A stretch of 64,000 nt of DNA from Sympetrum striolatum (taxonomy: Eukaryota; Arthropoda; Insecta; Odonata; Libellulidae): NCBI GenBank assembly GCA_947579665.1, contig OX388343.1:102987657-103051656 (forward strand), given 5' to 3'. The position numbers and the translations under genes were made by a program. How positions within the stretch are numbered: the stretch's first letter is position 1; each line of letters opens with the position of its first letter. Below the pieces are notes generated by a model, which saw only the letters and a list, made by a program, of their open reading frames with translations, did not search any database and was not told the DNA's origin. Of the stretch, positions 11,165-23,157 are shown piece by piece.

Positions 11165-13071
11165 GGCGATAGAGGATCCCAGCGAGGGAGGACAACGGCG
11201 AGGGAGGATCCCAGCGAGGGAGGACGCCAGCAAGGTAGGACCCAGGCGAGAGATAACCCCAACGAGAGAGCACCCCAAAGAGGTAGCATCACATCTACGT
11301 TGGACCCCGGAGAGGGAAGATCACAGTGAGGGAGGATCCCAGCGAGGGAGGATCCCAGCGAGGGAGGACCGCAGCGAGGCAGCATCACAGCTAGGTTAGA
11401 CCCCGGAGAGGGAAGATCACAGCGAGGGGGGAAACCGGCGAGGGAGAATCCGAGCGACGTAGAATCTCAGGGAGGGAGGACCCCAGCGAGGGAGTACCCC
11501 GGCGAGGGAGCATCACGGAGGGAGAATATGAGCGACGTAGGATCCCCGCGAAGGAAGATCCCAGCGAGGGAGGATGCAAGCGATGGAGGATCCCGGCGAG
11601 GGAGGATCCCAGTGAGAGAGGATCCCACCGAGGGAGGGTCCTAAAGGGAGGACAACGGCGAGGTTGGATCCCAGCGAGGGAGGATCTCACCGAGGGAGGG
11701 TCCCAGTGAGGAAGGATCCCAGCGAGGAAGGATCCCAGCGAGGGAGGATCCCAGCGAGGGAGGATCCCAGCGAGGGAGGATCCCAGCGAGGGAGGATCCC
11801 AGCGAGGGAGGATCCCAGCGAGGGAGGATCCCGGCGAGGGAGGACCCCGGCGAGGGAGGATCCCGGCGAGGGAGGACCCCAGCGAGGGAGGATCCCGGCG
11901 AGAGAGGACCCCGGCGAGGGAGGATCCCGGCGAGGGAGAATCCCGGCGAGGGAGAATCCCGGCGAGGGAGGATCCCGGCGAGGGAGGATCCCGGCGAGGG
12001 AGGATCCCGGCGAGGGAGGATCCCGGCGAGGGAGAATCACAGCTAGGTTGGACCCCGGAGTTGGAAGATCACAGCAAAGGAGGACACCGGCGAGGGAGGA
12101 TCCCAGCGAGGGAGGATCCCGGCGAGGGAGGATCCCGGCGAGGGGGGACCCCAGCGAGGGAGGATCCCGGCGAAGGAGGACCCCAGCGAGGGAGGATCCC
12201 TGCGAGGGAGGATCCCGGCGAGGGAGCATCACAGCTAGGTTGGACCCCGAAGTTGGAAGATCACAGCAAAGGAGGACACCGGCGAGGGAGAATCCGAGCG
12301 ACGTAGGATCTCAGGGAGGGAGGACCCCAGCGAGGGAAGACCCCAGCGAGGGAAGACCCCAGCGAGGGAAGATTCAAGCGAGGGAAGATTCCAGCGAGGG
12401 AAGACACAAGCGAGGGGGGACCCCAGCGAGGGAGGATCCCGGCGAGGGAGGACCCCAGCGAGGGAGCACCCCAGTGAGGGAGGACCCCGGCGAGGGAGTA
12501 TCACAGCTAGGTTGGACCCCGGATTTGGAAGATCACAGCAAGGGAGTACACTGGCGAGGGAGAATCCGAGCGAGGGAGGATCCCAGAGAGGGAGAATCCG
12601 AGCGAGGGAGGATCCCAGCGAGGGAGAATCCGAGCGAGGGAGGACCCCTGCGAGGGAGGATCCCAGGGAGAGAGAATCCCAGTGAGGGAGGACAACAGTG
12701 AGGGAGGACAACAGCGAGGGAGCATCACAGCGAGAGAGGGTCCCAACAAGGGAAGACCCTGGCGAAGGAAGGACCCCAGTGAGGGAGGATTCCAACGAGG
12801 GAAGATCCCAGCGAGGGGAGATCCCAGAGGGAGGAACCCGGCGAGGGAGGAACCCGTCGAGGGAGGAACCCGGCGAGGGAGGAACCCTGCGAGGGAGGAA
12901 CCCTGCGAGGGAGGGTCCCAGCGAGGGAGTGTCCAAGCGAATTTGTATCCCAGCGAGGGAGGACCCCGGATAAGGAGGACCCCGGCATGGGAAGGTTTCA
13001 GCGAGGGAGGATCCCAAGGAGGGAGGACCCCGGAGAGGGAGAACCCTGGCGAGAGAGGATCGAGCGAGGAA
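11165..13071 (+). repeat. 16 bp GC-rich minisatellite, block A (~1.9 kb)
   Basis: The basic unit is GATCCCAGCGAGGGAG with common variants CCCGGC, ACCCC and GGGAGA. About 120 units are present, most regular at 11700-12030. Because 16 is not a multiple of 3, three units (48 bp) make one 16-residue protein period. The unit has no stop in any phase, so long open frames appear on both strands, the longest 345 codons at 11664-12701. They consist only of Arg/Glu/Gly/Ser/Pro-rich repeats and are best seen as a consequence of the repeat and not as genes. A longer variant beginning 'atcacagctaggttggacc' recurs near 11286, 11385, 12029, 12228 and 12501, so there is some higher-order structure. Confidence 0.9.
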
Positions 13072-13079
13072 TATCTTTG

Positions 13080-13529
13080 AAATCCCATCTTTCTGTTATG
13101 CATATTAGAAAACATTTTTAGCAGTTTGGTCATTTTGAGGAACACCTGAATTCACATGTCAAAATTCAAAGATGGTGATCAATGAATTACCTAATTTCTA
13201 CTCATGATACTGAAAGAAACATACTATAAATGTTAACTTATACATTTATGTTTATTTTTTGTGATAAGTTTTTTGTCACGTGAAAGTTTTACGTGACACA
13301 ATTGGGCTTCATGAACAGATTTCTATGAGATAACACACCACTGAAAAAATGTTTCCACTTAGTTGGGTTTTTCTAAATTAAATAGCTTGTAGTCTGTATT
13401 CATGCTAGTGATACAGAGAGCAACTGAGGGGAAAACAAGAATATTGTACTGGTAGGGTGTATAAGAACATTAAAAAATGCTCATTTAGATACAGTTTCTA
13501 ATAGTTGATTAAGTATACAAAACAAGAAA
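13080..13529. other. Sequence absent from copy B; no recognised feature
   Basis: It lies between the minisatellite and the 177 bp subrepeat element and has no counterpart after block B. No coding frame was recognised. Confidence 0.4.
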
Positions 13530-14205
13530 TCTGATGTGGCCAACACATGAAATTCTCCGTATTTATTGAAAACAGAAGCCTATACCGGTAATATATAAAT
13601 AACTCCAAAACAATCAGTGATACGAAAAAAATGTGTCATACCAAAGTTGTAGAAAAGTACCTTATCTATAACGTTTGTAGATAAATGTATAAACCTACAT
13701 TGCATTTTGACAGATATATCCATGAAAAAACTCCATTTCTGGGTAAATAACAACTTCCGGTTAACCATTATTGAAGAATAACTCCTAAACAATCTGTGTT
13801 ACGAAAAATTGTTTTCAGAAAAAGTTGAAGTAAAGTACATTATCTAAAACATTTGTGTGTTATTGCATATACCTCTATTGAATTTTTACAGAGATATTTA
13901 AGCGAAAAAATTTTGTTCCGAATAAACCGAAACTTCCGTTTAAGCGATATTCAATCAAAACCTAATCAACCTTTGGCATTGTTAGAAAAATTCTAAATAT
14001 GAATTCTGAAAATTATCGGATAATTACATTTTAATATAGAGTGCCCATAAACTTTTTAACCACAGACTGAGAGACAGACAGACCAGTTCGGGAACATAGC
14101 GAAAACGTGCTCTATGGGCACTAATAAATCTATTTCGGTCGAAATAAGGAGGTCAAATGTTTTTGCAAATACAATACTTTCTCTATACTACGTATAGGGA
14201 GAAAA
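13530..14205 (+). repeat. Element with 177 bp subrepeats, copy A (about 3 units)
   Basis: It matches 56110-57325. Both start with 'tctgatgtggccaacacatga', contain subrepeats marked by 'aacttccggttaacc' and 'ataactcc.aaacaatc', then a 'cagacagaca' tract, 'gctctatgggc', 'tctatttc.gtcgaaat' and a shared right end 'tactacgtatagggag'. Here I count about three subrepeats against about six in the other copy. A 70-codon minus-strand frame at 13580-13792 spans a subrepeat and is unlikely to be real. Confidence 0.75.
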
Positions 14206-14255
14206 AAAATATGAATGAAAGACCATTCGTACATAACTAAAGGTGTATAGAGAAA

Positions 14256-14325
14256 TATACATTTTTGTTTTCTGGAGAGATTTTGTTTGTTAAAACAATT
14301 TTCTCCAATTAAAAGTTGATAATAA
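14256..14325 (+). repeat. Trailer shared with 41585-41647
   Basis: The ~65 bp block starting 'atttttgttttctgg' and including 'attttgtttgt' and 'ttctcca.ttaaaag' also follows minisatellite block B directly. In copy A it is separated from the array by 1.2 kb, apparently because other DNA (including the 13530-14205 element) was inserted or because B lost it. Confidence 0.65.
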
Positions 14326-14339
14326 AAATCACGAATTTC

Positions 14340-17300
14340 AACAATCAAAGCTAACTCAAATCTCAATTATTACCATAAGAACCTTATTTCATATAATATT
14401 TACGATTTCTCCGGAATCTCCTCTCCTCCCATCATCGCAGCAACCTTTCACAAACCTTCGATACACCAGAGAATCATCTAACTAAGAGCCAAGAGGAGAG
14501 AATTAGAGTGCTTACAAAACAATCACCTTTAATATAAAATATAATAAAAATCATGAATTCAAACAATCAGAGCTAACTCAAATCTCAATTAATTATCATA
14601 AAATACGTATTTAATAAAATATTTACCATTTATACGGTATCTCTTCTCTTCCCATCCTCAAAGCCTCCCTTCAGTAAACTTCGAAACCCCAGAGATTCAT
14701 CTAAACAAGAGCCAAGAGGAGAGAATTAGAGTGATTAAAATAAAATCACATTTAATGTAAAATATGATAAAAATCATAAATTCAAGCAATCAAAGCTAAC
14801 TCAAAACTCATATTTTAACATAAAAAAGTATTTAATAAAATATTTACCATTTCTACAGTCTCTCCTCCATTCCCATCCTCCAGGCATCCCTTCAGAAACC
14901 TTCGATACCTCAGAGAATCATCTTACTAAGGGCCCAGAGGAGAGAATTAGAGTGATTAAAATACAATCACATTTAATATAAAATATAATAAAAATCATGA
15001 TTTCAAGCAATCAAAGCTAACTCAAATCTCAATTATTAACATAAAATAAGTATCTAACAAAATATTTACCATTTCTACAGTCTCTCCTCTCTTCCCATCG
15101 TCACAGCATCCCATCAGAGACCTTTGATCCCCCAGAGAAATATCTTACTAAGGGCCCAGAGGAGAGAATTAGAGTGATTAAAATACGATCACATTTAACA
15201 TAAAATATAATAAAAATCATGATTTTAAGCAATCAATGCTAACTCAAATCTCAATTATTAACATAAAATAAGTATTTAACAAAATATTTACCATTTCTAC
15301 AGTCTCTCCTCTCTTCCCATCGTCACAGCATCCCATCAGAGACCTTTGATCCCCCAGAGAAATATCTTACTAAGGGCCCAGAGGAGAGAATTAGAGTGAT
15401 AAAAATACAATCACATTTAATATAAAATATAATAAAAATCATGATTTTAAGCAATCAATGCTAACTCAAATCTCAATTATTAACATAAAATAAGTATTTA
15501 ACAAAATATTTACCATTTCTACAGTCTCTCCTCTCATCCCATCGTCACAGCATCCCATCAGAGACCTTCGATCCCCCAGAGAAATATCTTACTAAGGGCC
15601 CAGAGGAGAGAATTAGAGTGATTAAAATACAATCACATTTAATATAAAATATAATAAAAATCATGATTTTAAGCAATCAATGCTAACTCAAATCTCAATT
15701 ATTAACATAAAATAAGTATTTAACAAAATATTTACCATTTCTACAGTCTCTCCTCTCTTCCCATCGTCACAGCATCCCATCAGAAACCTTCGATCCCCCA
15801 GAGAAATATCTTACTAAGGGCCCAGAGGAGAGAATTAGAGTGATTAAAATACAATCACATTTAATATAAAATATAATAAAAATCATGAATTCAAACAATC
15901 AGAGCTAACTCAAATCTCAATTAATTATCATAAAATACGTATTTAATAAAATATTTACGATTTATACGGTATCTCTTCTCTTCCCATCCTCAAAGCCTCC
16001 CTTCAGTAAACTTCGAAACCCCAGAGATTCATCTAAACAAGAGCCAAGAGGAGAGAATTAGAGTGATTAAAATACAATCACATTTAATATAAAATATGAT
16101 AAAAATCATGATTTTAAGCAATCAATGCTAACTCAAATCTCAATTATTAACATAAAATAAGTATTTAACAAAATATTTACCATTTCTACAGTCTCTCCTC
16201 TCTTCCCATCGTCACAGCATTCCATCAGAGACCTTTGATCCCCCAGAGAAATATCTTACTAAGGGCCCAGAGGAGAGAATTAGAGTGATTAAAATACAAT
16301 CACATTTAATATAAAATATAATAAAAATCATGATTTTAAGCAATCAATGCTAACTCAAATCTCAATTATTAACATAAAATAAGTATTTAACAATATATTT
16401 ACCATTTCTACAGTCTCTCCTCTCTTCCCATCGTCACAGCATCCCATCAGAAACCTTTGATCCCCCAGAGAAATATCTTACTAAGGGCCCAGAGGAGAGA
16501 ATTAGAGTGATTAAAATACAATCACATTTAATATAAAATATAATAAAAATCATGATTTTAAGCAATCAATGCTAACTCAAATCTCAATTATTAACATAAA
16601 ATAAGTATTTAACATAATATTTACCATTTCTACAGTCTCTCCTCTCTTCCCATCGTCACAGCATTCCATCAGAGACCTTTGATCCCCCAGAGAAATATCT
16701 TAGTAAGGGCCCAGAGGAGAGAATTAGAGTGATTAAAATACAATCACATTTAATATAAAATATAATAAAAATCATGATTTTAAGCAATCAATGCTAACTC
16801 AAATCTCAATTATTAACATAAAATAAGTATTTAACATAATATTTACCATTTCTACAGTCTCTCCTCTCTTCCCATCGTCACAGCATCCCATCAGAAACCT
16901 TTGATCCCCCAGAGAAATATCTTACTAAGGGCCCAGAGGAGAGAATTAGAGTGATTAAAATACAATCACATTTAATATAAAATATAATAAAAATCACGAT
17001 TTTAAGCAATCAATGCTAACTCAAATCTCAATTATTAACATAAAATAAGTATCTAACAAAATATTTACCATTTCTACAGTCTCTCCTCTCTTCCCATCGT
17101 CACAGCATTCCATCAGAGACCTTTGATCCCCCAGAGAAATATCTTACTAAGGGCCCAGAGGAGAGAATTAGAGTGATTAAAATACAATCACATTTAATAT
17201 AAAATATAATAAAAATCATGATTTTAAGCAATCAATGCTAACTCAAATCTCAATTATTAACATAAAATAAGTATTTAACAAAATATTTACCATTTCTACA

Positions 17301-19150
17301 GTCTCTCCTCTCTTCCCATCGTCACAGCATTCCATCAGAGACCTTTGATCCCCCAGAGAAATATCTTAGTAAGGGCCCAGAGGAGAGAATTAGAGTGATT
17401 AAAATACAATCACATTTAATATAAAATATAATAAAAATCATGATTTTAAGCAATCAATGCTAACTCAAATCTCAATTATTAACATAAAATAAGTATTTAA
17501 CATAATATTTACCATTTCTACAGTCTCTCCTCTCTTCCCATCGTCACAGCATCCCATCAGAAACCTTTGATCCCCCAGAGAAATATCTTACTAAGGGCCC
17601 AGAGGAGAGAATTAGAGTGATTAAAATACAATCACATTTAATATAAAATATAATAAAAATCATGATTTTAAGCAATCAATGCTAACTCAAATCTCAATTA
17701 TTAACATAAAATAAGTATTTAACATAATATTTACCATTTCTACAGTCTCTCCTCTCTTCCCATCGTCACAGCATCCCATCAGAAACCTTTGATCCCCCAG
17801 AGAAATATCTTACTAAGGGCCCAGAGGAGAGAATTAGAGTGATTAAAATACAATCACATTTAATATAAAATATAATAAAAATCATGATTTTAAGCAATCA
17901 ATGCTAACTCAAATCTCAATTATTAACATAAAATAAGTATTTAACAAAATATTTACCATTTCTACAGTCTCTCCTCTCTTCCCATCGTCACAGCATCCCA
18001 TCAGAAACCTTTGATCCCCCAGAGAAATATCTTACTAAGGGCCCAGAGGAGAGAATTAGAGTATTTAAAATACAATCACATTTAATATAAAATATAATAA
18101 AAATCATGATTTTAAGCAATCAATGCTAACTCAAATCTCAATTATTAACATAAAATAAGTATTTAACAAAATATTTACCATTTCTACAGTCTCTCCTCTC
18201 TTCCCATCGTCACAGCATCCCATCAGAGACCTTTGATCCCCCAGAGAAATATCTTACTAAGGGCCCAGAGGAGAGAATTAGAGTATTTAAAATACAATCA
18301 CATTTAATATAAAATATAATAAAAATCATGATTTTAAGCAATCAATGCTAACTCAAATCTCAATTATTAACATAAAATAAGTATTTAACAAAATATTTAC
18401 CATTTCTACAGTCTCTCCTCTCTTCCCATCGTCACAGCATCCCATCAGAGACCTTTGATCCCCCAGAGAAATATCTTACTAAGGGCCCAGAGGAGAGAAT
18501 TAGAGTGATTAAAATACAATCACATTTAATATAAAATATAATAAAAATCATGATTTTAAGCAATCAATGCTAACTCAAATCTCAATTACTAACATAAAAT
18601 AAGTATTTAATAAAATATTTACCATTTCTACAGTCTCTCCTCTCTTCCCATCGTCACAGCATCTCATCAGAAACCTTTGATCCCCCAGAGAAATATCTTA
18701 CTAAGGGCCCAGAGGAGAGAATTAGAGTGATTAAAATACAATCACATTTAATATAAAATATAATAAAAATCATGATTTTAAGCAATCAATGCTAACTCGA
18801 ATCTCAATTATTAACATAAAATAAGTATTTAATAAAATATTTACGATTTCTATGGTATCTCCTCTCTTCCCATCCTCAAGGCATCCCTTCAGAGACCTTC
18901 GATACACAAGAAAAATTCTTTATAAGAGCCAATAGGAAAGAATTAGAGTGATACATTAACAACCACATTTATTATAAAAATATAATAAAAATCACGAATT
19001 CCAACAATCAAAGCTTACTCAAATCTAAATTATTGTCATAAGATAATTATTTAATATAATATTTACGATTTCTCCGGAATCTCCTATCTTCCATTCCTCA
19101 CTGCATCCCTTCAGATTCCTTCGTTTCCCCAGAGAATTATCTAAATATGG
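14340..19150 (+). repeat. 222 bp satellite array, about 21.5 units
   Basis: The marker 'gctaactcaaatctcaatt' recurs every 221-223 bp from 14351 to about 19014. Each unit carries an AT-rich half and a conserved 'ccagaggagagaattagagtg' half with a central 'gggccc'. The first three and last two units are clearly diverged, while the core (about 15100-18800) is almost homogeneous, as expected if unequal exchange homogenises the centre. One core unit (about 15883-16050) is nearly identical to the second edge unit (about 14551-14720), exactly 1332 bp (6 x 222) away. It is non-coding. Confidence 0.93.
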
Positions 19151-19339
19151 TATCTAATGGTTAATCACAAAATAGTGTATATTCGTTTGGTTTAGCATTG
19201 TTTTCTGTTAATAGGTTTTAGTTTTTTTGTTTAACCTCACGTTATAATTGTATTTATAATATACTCAAATATTACTATACTTTTGTGTTCTAAATTATAC
19301 AACCCATTCATTGAAAATAAAGAAATGAAGCAATGCCAA

Positions 19340-20110
19340 AGCACATTCGAATATGAACTGCAGCATCATAATGTTTTATACTACAGTACAACTACAATCA
19401 CTTTAATTTAAGTAGATGATAGTTCACCAAGTTGCATGCATTTCTTTTCAGTATCGTCATAGAATTTTTTTAAATTCATTCCCTGCATACACTATATGTT
19501 CTACCTAACATTTTAGCTTTCCTAATTTATGTTTTATATTATAAGTTCGTTTTTATTCTCTAAAATCACGATTATTGGAGGAGGTGACAGAATATCTACC
19601 GTGCATTGAATATCGAAGAGGCAATGTTTTTTGAAATTCCATATGTTGAGGATATAATTCAAGCAAAATACAGTGAAGTTAACAAATAAAAGTTTCGCTT
19701 ATCTAATTTAGAAATCCGCTCTCATTCCTTTGTCCTCGGGTATCATCACTGACGAATCCTTTCATTGTCCTCATCCTTCGAAACGGGTATGACTTTTACG
19801 GGATTCCATTCTGGAAATCCGAGAAAAATATTTTCCCAAAAGCAGTAAAATACTAAATCTTCAAATTAGTAAAATTCGTGAATTAAGCAAACATTTTGAA
19901 TAAAGTAGGAAAGAGCATACTTCGACCATTAAACATGGATGCTAAAGGCATAATGGGATTTGGATAGTGTCATAGAACATCTTAAGCAAAATTTCAGCTG
20001 ACTTTTCAGCTATGACGATGCACTGAGAGCAGAGGATAGGGAAAGCAAAATATCAATATGAATTTAAACAACATTCTCCTGCTCACAGAAATGTACAATA
20101 AATTTGAGGG
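19340..20110 (+). repeat. Repeat family T, copy
   Basis: It shares with 20720-21400 and 26510-27060 the ordered blocks 'gaggatataattca', 'gcttatctaattt', 'tatcat..c.gacgaatcc', 'ccttcgaaacgggtatgac' and 'ctggaaatccgagaaaa'. Its right part (about 20000-20110, 'agcagaggatagggaaagc') reappears reverse-complemented at 33130-33270. No coding frame was recognised. Confidence 0.65.
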
Positions 20111-20719
20111 CGGAAGTGTATCTTTCAATCACATGGCATAATACGCTAATGATTATTGTCATAATATTCCAGCATCGCGTTCTTTTGTATCTCTAATTAA
20201 TAAAGCCGAGAACATGTTAATTTACGGATGAACATTTAAGTCTAAATTTCCCTCTATTTAAAGGCTTAAATGGTATTATAACGGATATGATTTAATGATA
20301 AAACAATAAATCATTGAATCAACTATACTCGTTAAAGCTATATTTATTTATCTGACTCAAGATAAATCAATATATAAGTCAATCGTTTAATTCTCGAAAT
20401 ATGCATGATGTAAATTATTATGTAAACATTTGTTATCCAAAAATATTTATTCAGCACGGAATCCCAAATCGTATGAACTGTAATATAGCAAAGAAGATTA
20501 TCATCTTTATCTTAATAACACCAACAAGGTTTCCAGAGTCAGATCATGCGGAAGTGACATTTGCATTTAAAGGAAGAAAAAACTTCCTTTTTTAAAGAAG
20601 AAATTTTTTTCTTTACTGCCTTAAACAACTCGCATTATGAAGTAAAGGAACCTATACTAAAATATTAATATCATTACTTTAAATAATAGAAGCCTTACAT
20701 TCAAATCACATACACGAGG
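20111..20719. other. No gene recognised
   Basis: AT-rich. The open frame 20401-20595 has no recognisable domain, and I see no RNA or repeat here. Confidence 0.4.
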
Positions 20720-21400
20720 AAAAGCCAAATAGTATTTCAGTAAGAATTGCAGTATCACAATTAATTAAAATACAGTACAAACTAAATTTATAGTAATTAA
20801 AGTAGAAGATACATCATTAAAACGTATACTTCCATACAGTTTCCTATGAGTAATTTCAGAAACTCATTCTCTGCCTACACTAGAGTTCCGCTATTGGGGT
20901 TTGTCATTGAATATACGATCACTAAAATTGTAGAACTTCTTTGATTTCTGGAGAATGCTACAAAATATCTACTTCATTTTGAACGTAGAAATGGAAATAT
21001 ATTTTGAAATTCTATATTTAAGGATATAATTCAGACACAGTACAACAGGGACAATGAATATAACTTTTGCTTACCTAATTTTGAAATCTTAACTCCGGTA
21101 TCATGAGCGAAGAATCCTCTCACTGTCCTTATCCTTCGAAACGGGTATGACTCATATGCGAGACCATTCTGGAAATCCGAGAAAATTCATTTTCCCAAAT
21201 TATTAAAATAATTTAAACGTTAAATCAAGAAAATTGTTTCAAAGTTCAATGACGATAACATTTTCCCTACAATCATGTCCAGCCATGAACTTTTGTCGGT
21301 AACTTTCCGTTCCATTCCGTCACTTCGAAACCTCTGCACCCGTTACCGATAATGCCCTATGATACCCAGTTTGAAAAAAAAAACAAGACTAACTAGAAGA
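20720..21400 (+). repeat. Repeat family T, second copy, same orientation
   Basis: It has the same block order as 19340-19900 and continues further, through 'atgtccagccatgaac', 'cgaaacctc..cacccgttacc' and 'tacccagtttgaaaaa', which link it to 7530-7630 and 26960-27060. It lies directly left of the LTR element. Confidence 0.65.
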
Positions 21401-21500
21401 AAACGGGAGATATTGGATTCTGGTGACAGAACACAAAATTAGATAGTATTCATTAAATTTGCTGAATTTGATGAAGGTTATTTAATTCAATCATAAGTAC

Positions 21501-22556
21501 TGTAGTGGATCACCGGTGTTTGCGGCGTTTCACCCAATACGATCAGAGGTTCGTAATTATTTTCATTAACGGGGCGCCATACGAAACGTCTGCTGCCGAC
21601 AAGCCTCAGTCGAAGGAATGAGAAGGGATTACGTAGTCCACCTCGTCGTGAGTTCTTTTTAGCCCGCGACCACGTATTGTACACGCTTGTCGAAAGAAAC
21701 ACAAGGAAAGGAAATTCGCGTTGCGGAGATACACTGAACAGTCCGATTATTTTTACATCAAATTTATTGTAAATTAAAACACTGATTTGAGAAACGGAAA
21801 AAATACTTTGTACAAAAACGAATATCATGTACAGAAAAATAATGACCTAAACCTAAATACTTAATTCTAATGACGGATGGAAGATGATCAGCGGTAATGA
21901 AACATATATGATATGATCAATAAAGACACGAAATAGGAATACAAAAAATTACAGAATGGGCTGCTTTACAATGACCAGTTTGAATTCAGCACGGTCGAAC
22001 GTTTAGTTCCTTCGCTGACGAGAGGGAGTTCAAAATCAAATGGAATTGAAGAACTGAATCTGGATTTGCGGACCGTCGTGAGGTTCGGCAATTGCACTTC
22101 CACTGGGAGATTTTAGGGGGGAATACACAAGGAAGCGTGAGTTCTTGGAGAAATTCTGGGGGAATCCGGGTATATACGATACCGTGGCACTCTTATTGTC
22201 CGCCGAAGGATTCCAACTGGATTCTCGTTTCCGCCAAGTCCTTCCTCACTGCTCACGCTCAACCGGATCGCTTTCCCGGTTCCTGCGCCCTCGTCCCTTT
22301 CTTCCTCCTTCCGTGGGTTCCGTGTTGCTTGCACCGCCGCGCCGCTTCTATCGGCCAAAAATACCTTCCGCTCACCACAGTTCTATCAGTTCTTCCCTTC
22401 TTTCCCTCGGTCAGGGGTTTTTATCCCCGAATACCCTTATGAGCACTTCACAAAACACAAAACAAATGAAAGGCGCAAAACAAAAATTACATGAAAACCT
22501 TCGCCCGATCATTCAGTGTTCTGCGCTCACGCGCAAAATAAGCGCGTACCATCACA
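21501..22556 (-). mobile_element. 3' LTR of a Ty3/gypsy-type element
   Basis: The left edge is fixed by a repeat of the first 78 bases at 24936-25013. The right edge is fixed by a polypurine tract directly outside. On the minus strand the LTR starts TGTGATGG and ends CCACTACA, the expected TG...CA ends, and is 1056 bp long. A TATATA at 22171-22176 (minus strand) and an AATAAA at 21763-21768 (minus strand) are candidate promoter and poly(A) signals. Open frames crossing the LTR are not supported as genes. The internal region of the element follows to the right in plus coordinates because the element is inverted. Confidence 0.8.
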
Positions 22557-22571
22557 GTTGCCCCCCAGCGT
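22557..22571 (-). other. Polypurine tract next to the 3' LTR
   Basis: On the minus strand it reads CGCTGGGGGGCAAC and is followed immediately by the LTR start TGTGATGG. This is the usual position of the plus-strand primer of LTR elements. Confidence 0.75.
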
Positions 22572-22679
22572 GAATGAATTTTCTTCTCATATTTATTGAG
22601 AAAATGAGTTCACGCTTAAACGACAACGACGTGCCCAAACGGCAAATGAAAAAATATTTAACCGAAAATATACGACAAT

Positions 22680-22925
22680 TAGGATCTATACGGAATCATC
22701 GTATACGCATTGTACGTCCCTACGGATAATCCCCTTTCATCCTTCAGAGAGTAAGCGTTCGGTCCGACACAGCTCGAAATTTCGTACGGACCGGAAAACG
22801 AATGAAAAAACACTGGTGAAATAGTCCAAGTTAATTTTCGGACACCTTTGGCGTCCGCAAAAGGATTGTCACCGATTTTGAATTTGGAATGGATCGTTTT
22901 CTGGCATTCTTTTCTCCTTTTGCCG
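22680..22925 (-). pseudogene. Integrase C-terminal fragment (GPY/F-like)
   Basis: Reading leftward on the minus strand, one frame encodes a short basic stretch (KRRKEC), an IGDNPF segment, a tryptophan-containing strand, then 'FSGPYEISSCVGPNAY', which resembles the GPY/F module at the end of Ty3/gypsy integrases, and finally an IPYRS end. The zinc-binding domain and the catalytic D,D-35-E core are absent. They and most of RNase H seem to have been removed by an internal deletion that joins RT-connection sequence to this fragment near 22925. A non-functional remnant. Confidence 0.6.
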
Positions 22926-23157
22926 GCCCTTTTTTTAGTAGGCGAAGCAAAGGAAGCGTTAAGTAGGCATATTTTTCAATGAATTCGGTATAGAAGTTGA
23001 AGAGGCCCAAGAATCCCTTAAGCTGCCTTATGTTAGAAGGGGGCCGAGCATTCTCTACGGCCTTTATCTTATCGGGACCCGGCCTGATGCCTTATTTAGA
23101 AATGACGCGTCCCAGAAATTTTATTTCACGACAACAAAATTGGGACTTACAGAGATA
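22926..23157 (-). pseudogene. RT connection / start of RNase H, truncated
   Basis: The minus strand continues the RT in broken frames: a segment with FLGRVIS, then IRPGPDKIKAV, then 'QLKGFLGLFNFYTEFI' and 'PLLRLLKK'. This order is typical of the region between RT and RNase H in Ty3/gypsy Pol proteins. There is at least one stop (after VISK). The homology ends near 22925, where integrase-like sequence begins, which indicates a deletion of RNase H and most of integrase. Confidence 0.7.

Noticed and set aside
11664..12701. 345-codon open frame (and others on both strands in 11.0-13.1 kb and 39.1-41.6 kb) as protein-coding genes
   Set aside because: They are only translations of the 16 bp repeat, which has no stop in any phase. 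Several frames on both strands are equally open, and there is no domain.
8024..14325. Helitron with internal minisatellite
   Set aside because: I do not see a 5' TC, a 3' CTRR end or a terminal hairpin at the homology limits.
14340..19150. CRISPR array because of regular repeats
   Set aside because: The whole 222 bp unit is repeated, with no unique spacers between short repeats. It is a eukaryotic satellite.
21487..22573. Several 80-142 codon frames on both strands across the 3' LTR
   Set aside because: They lie inside the LTR, overlap each other and show no gag, env or host domain.
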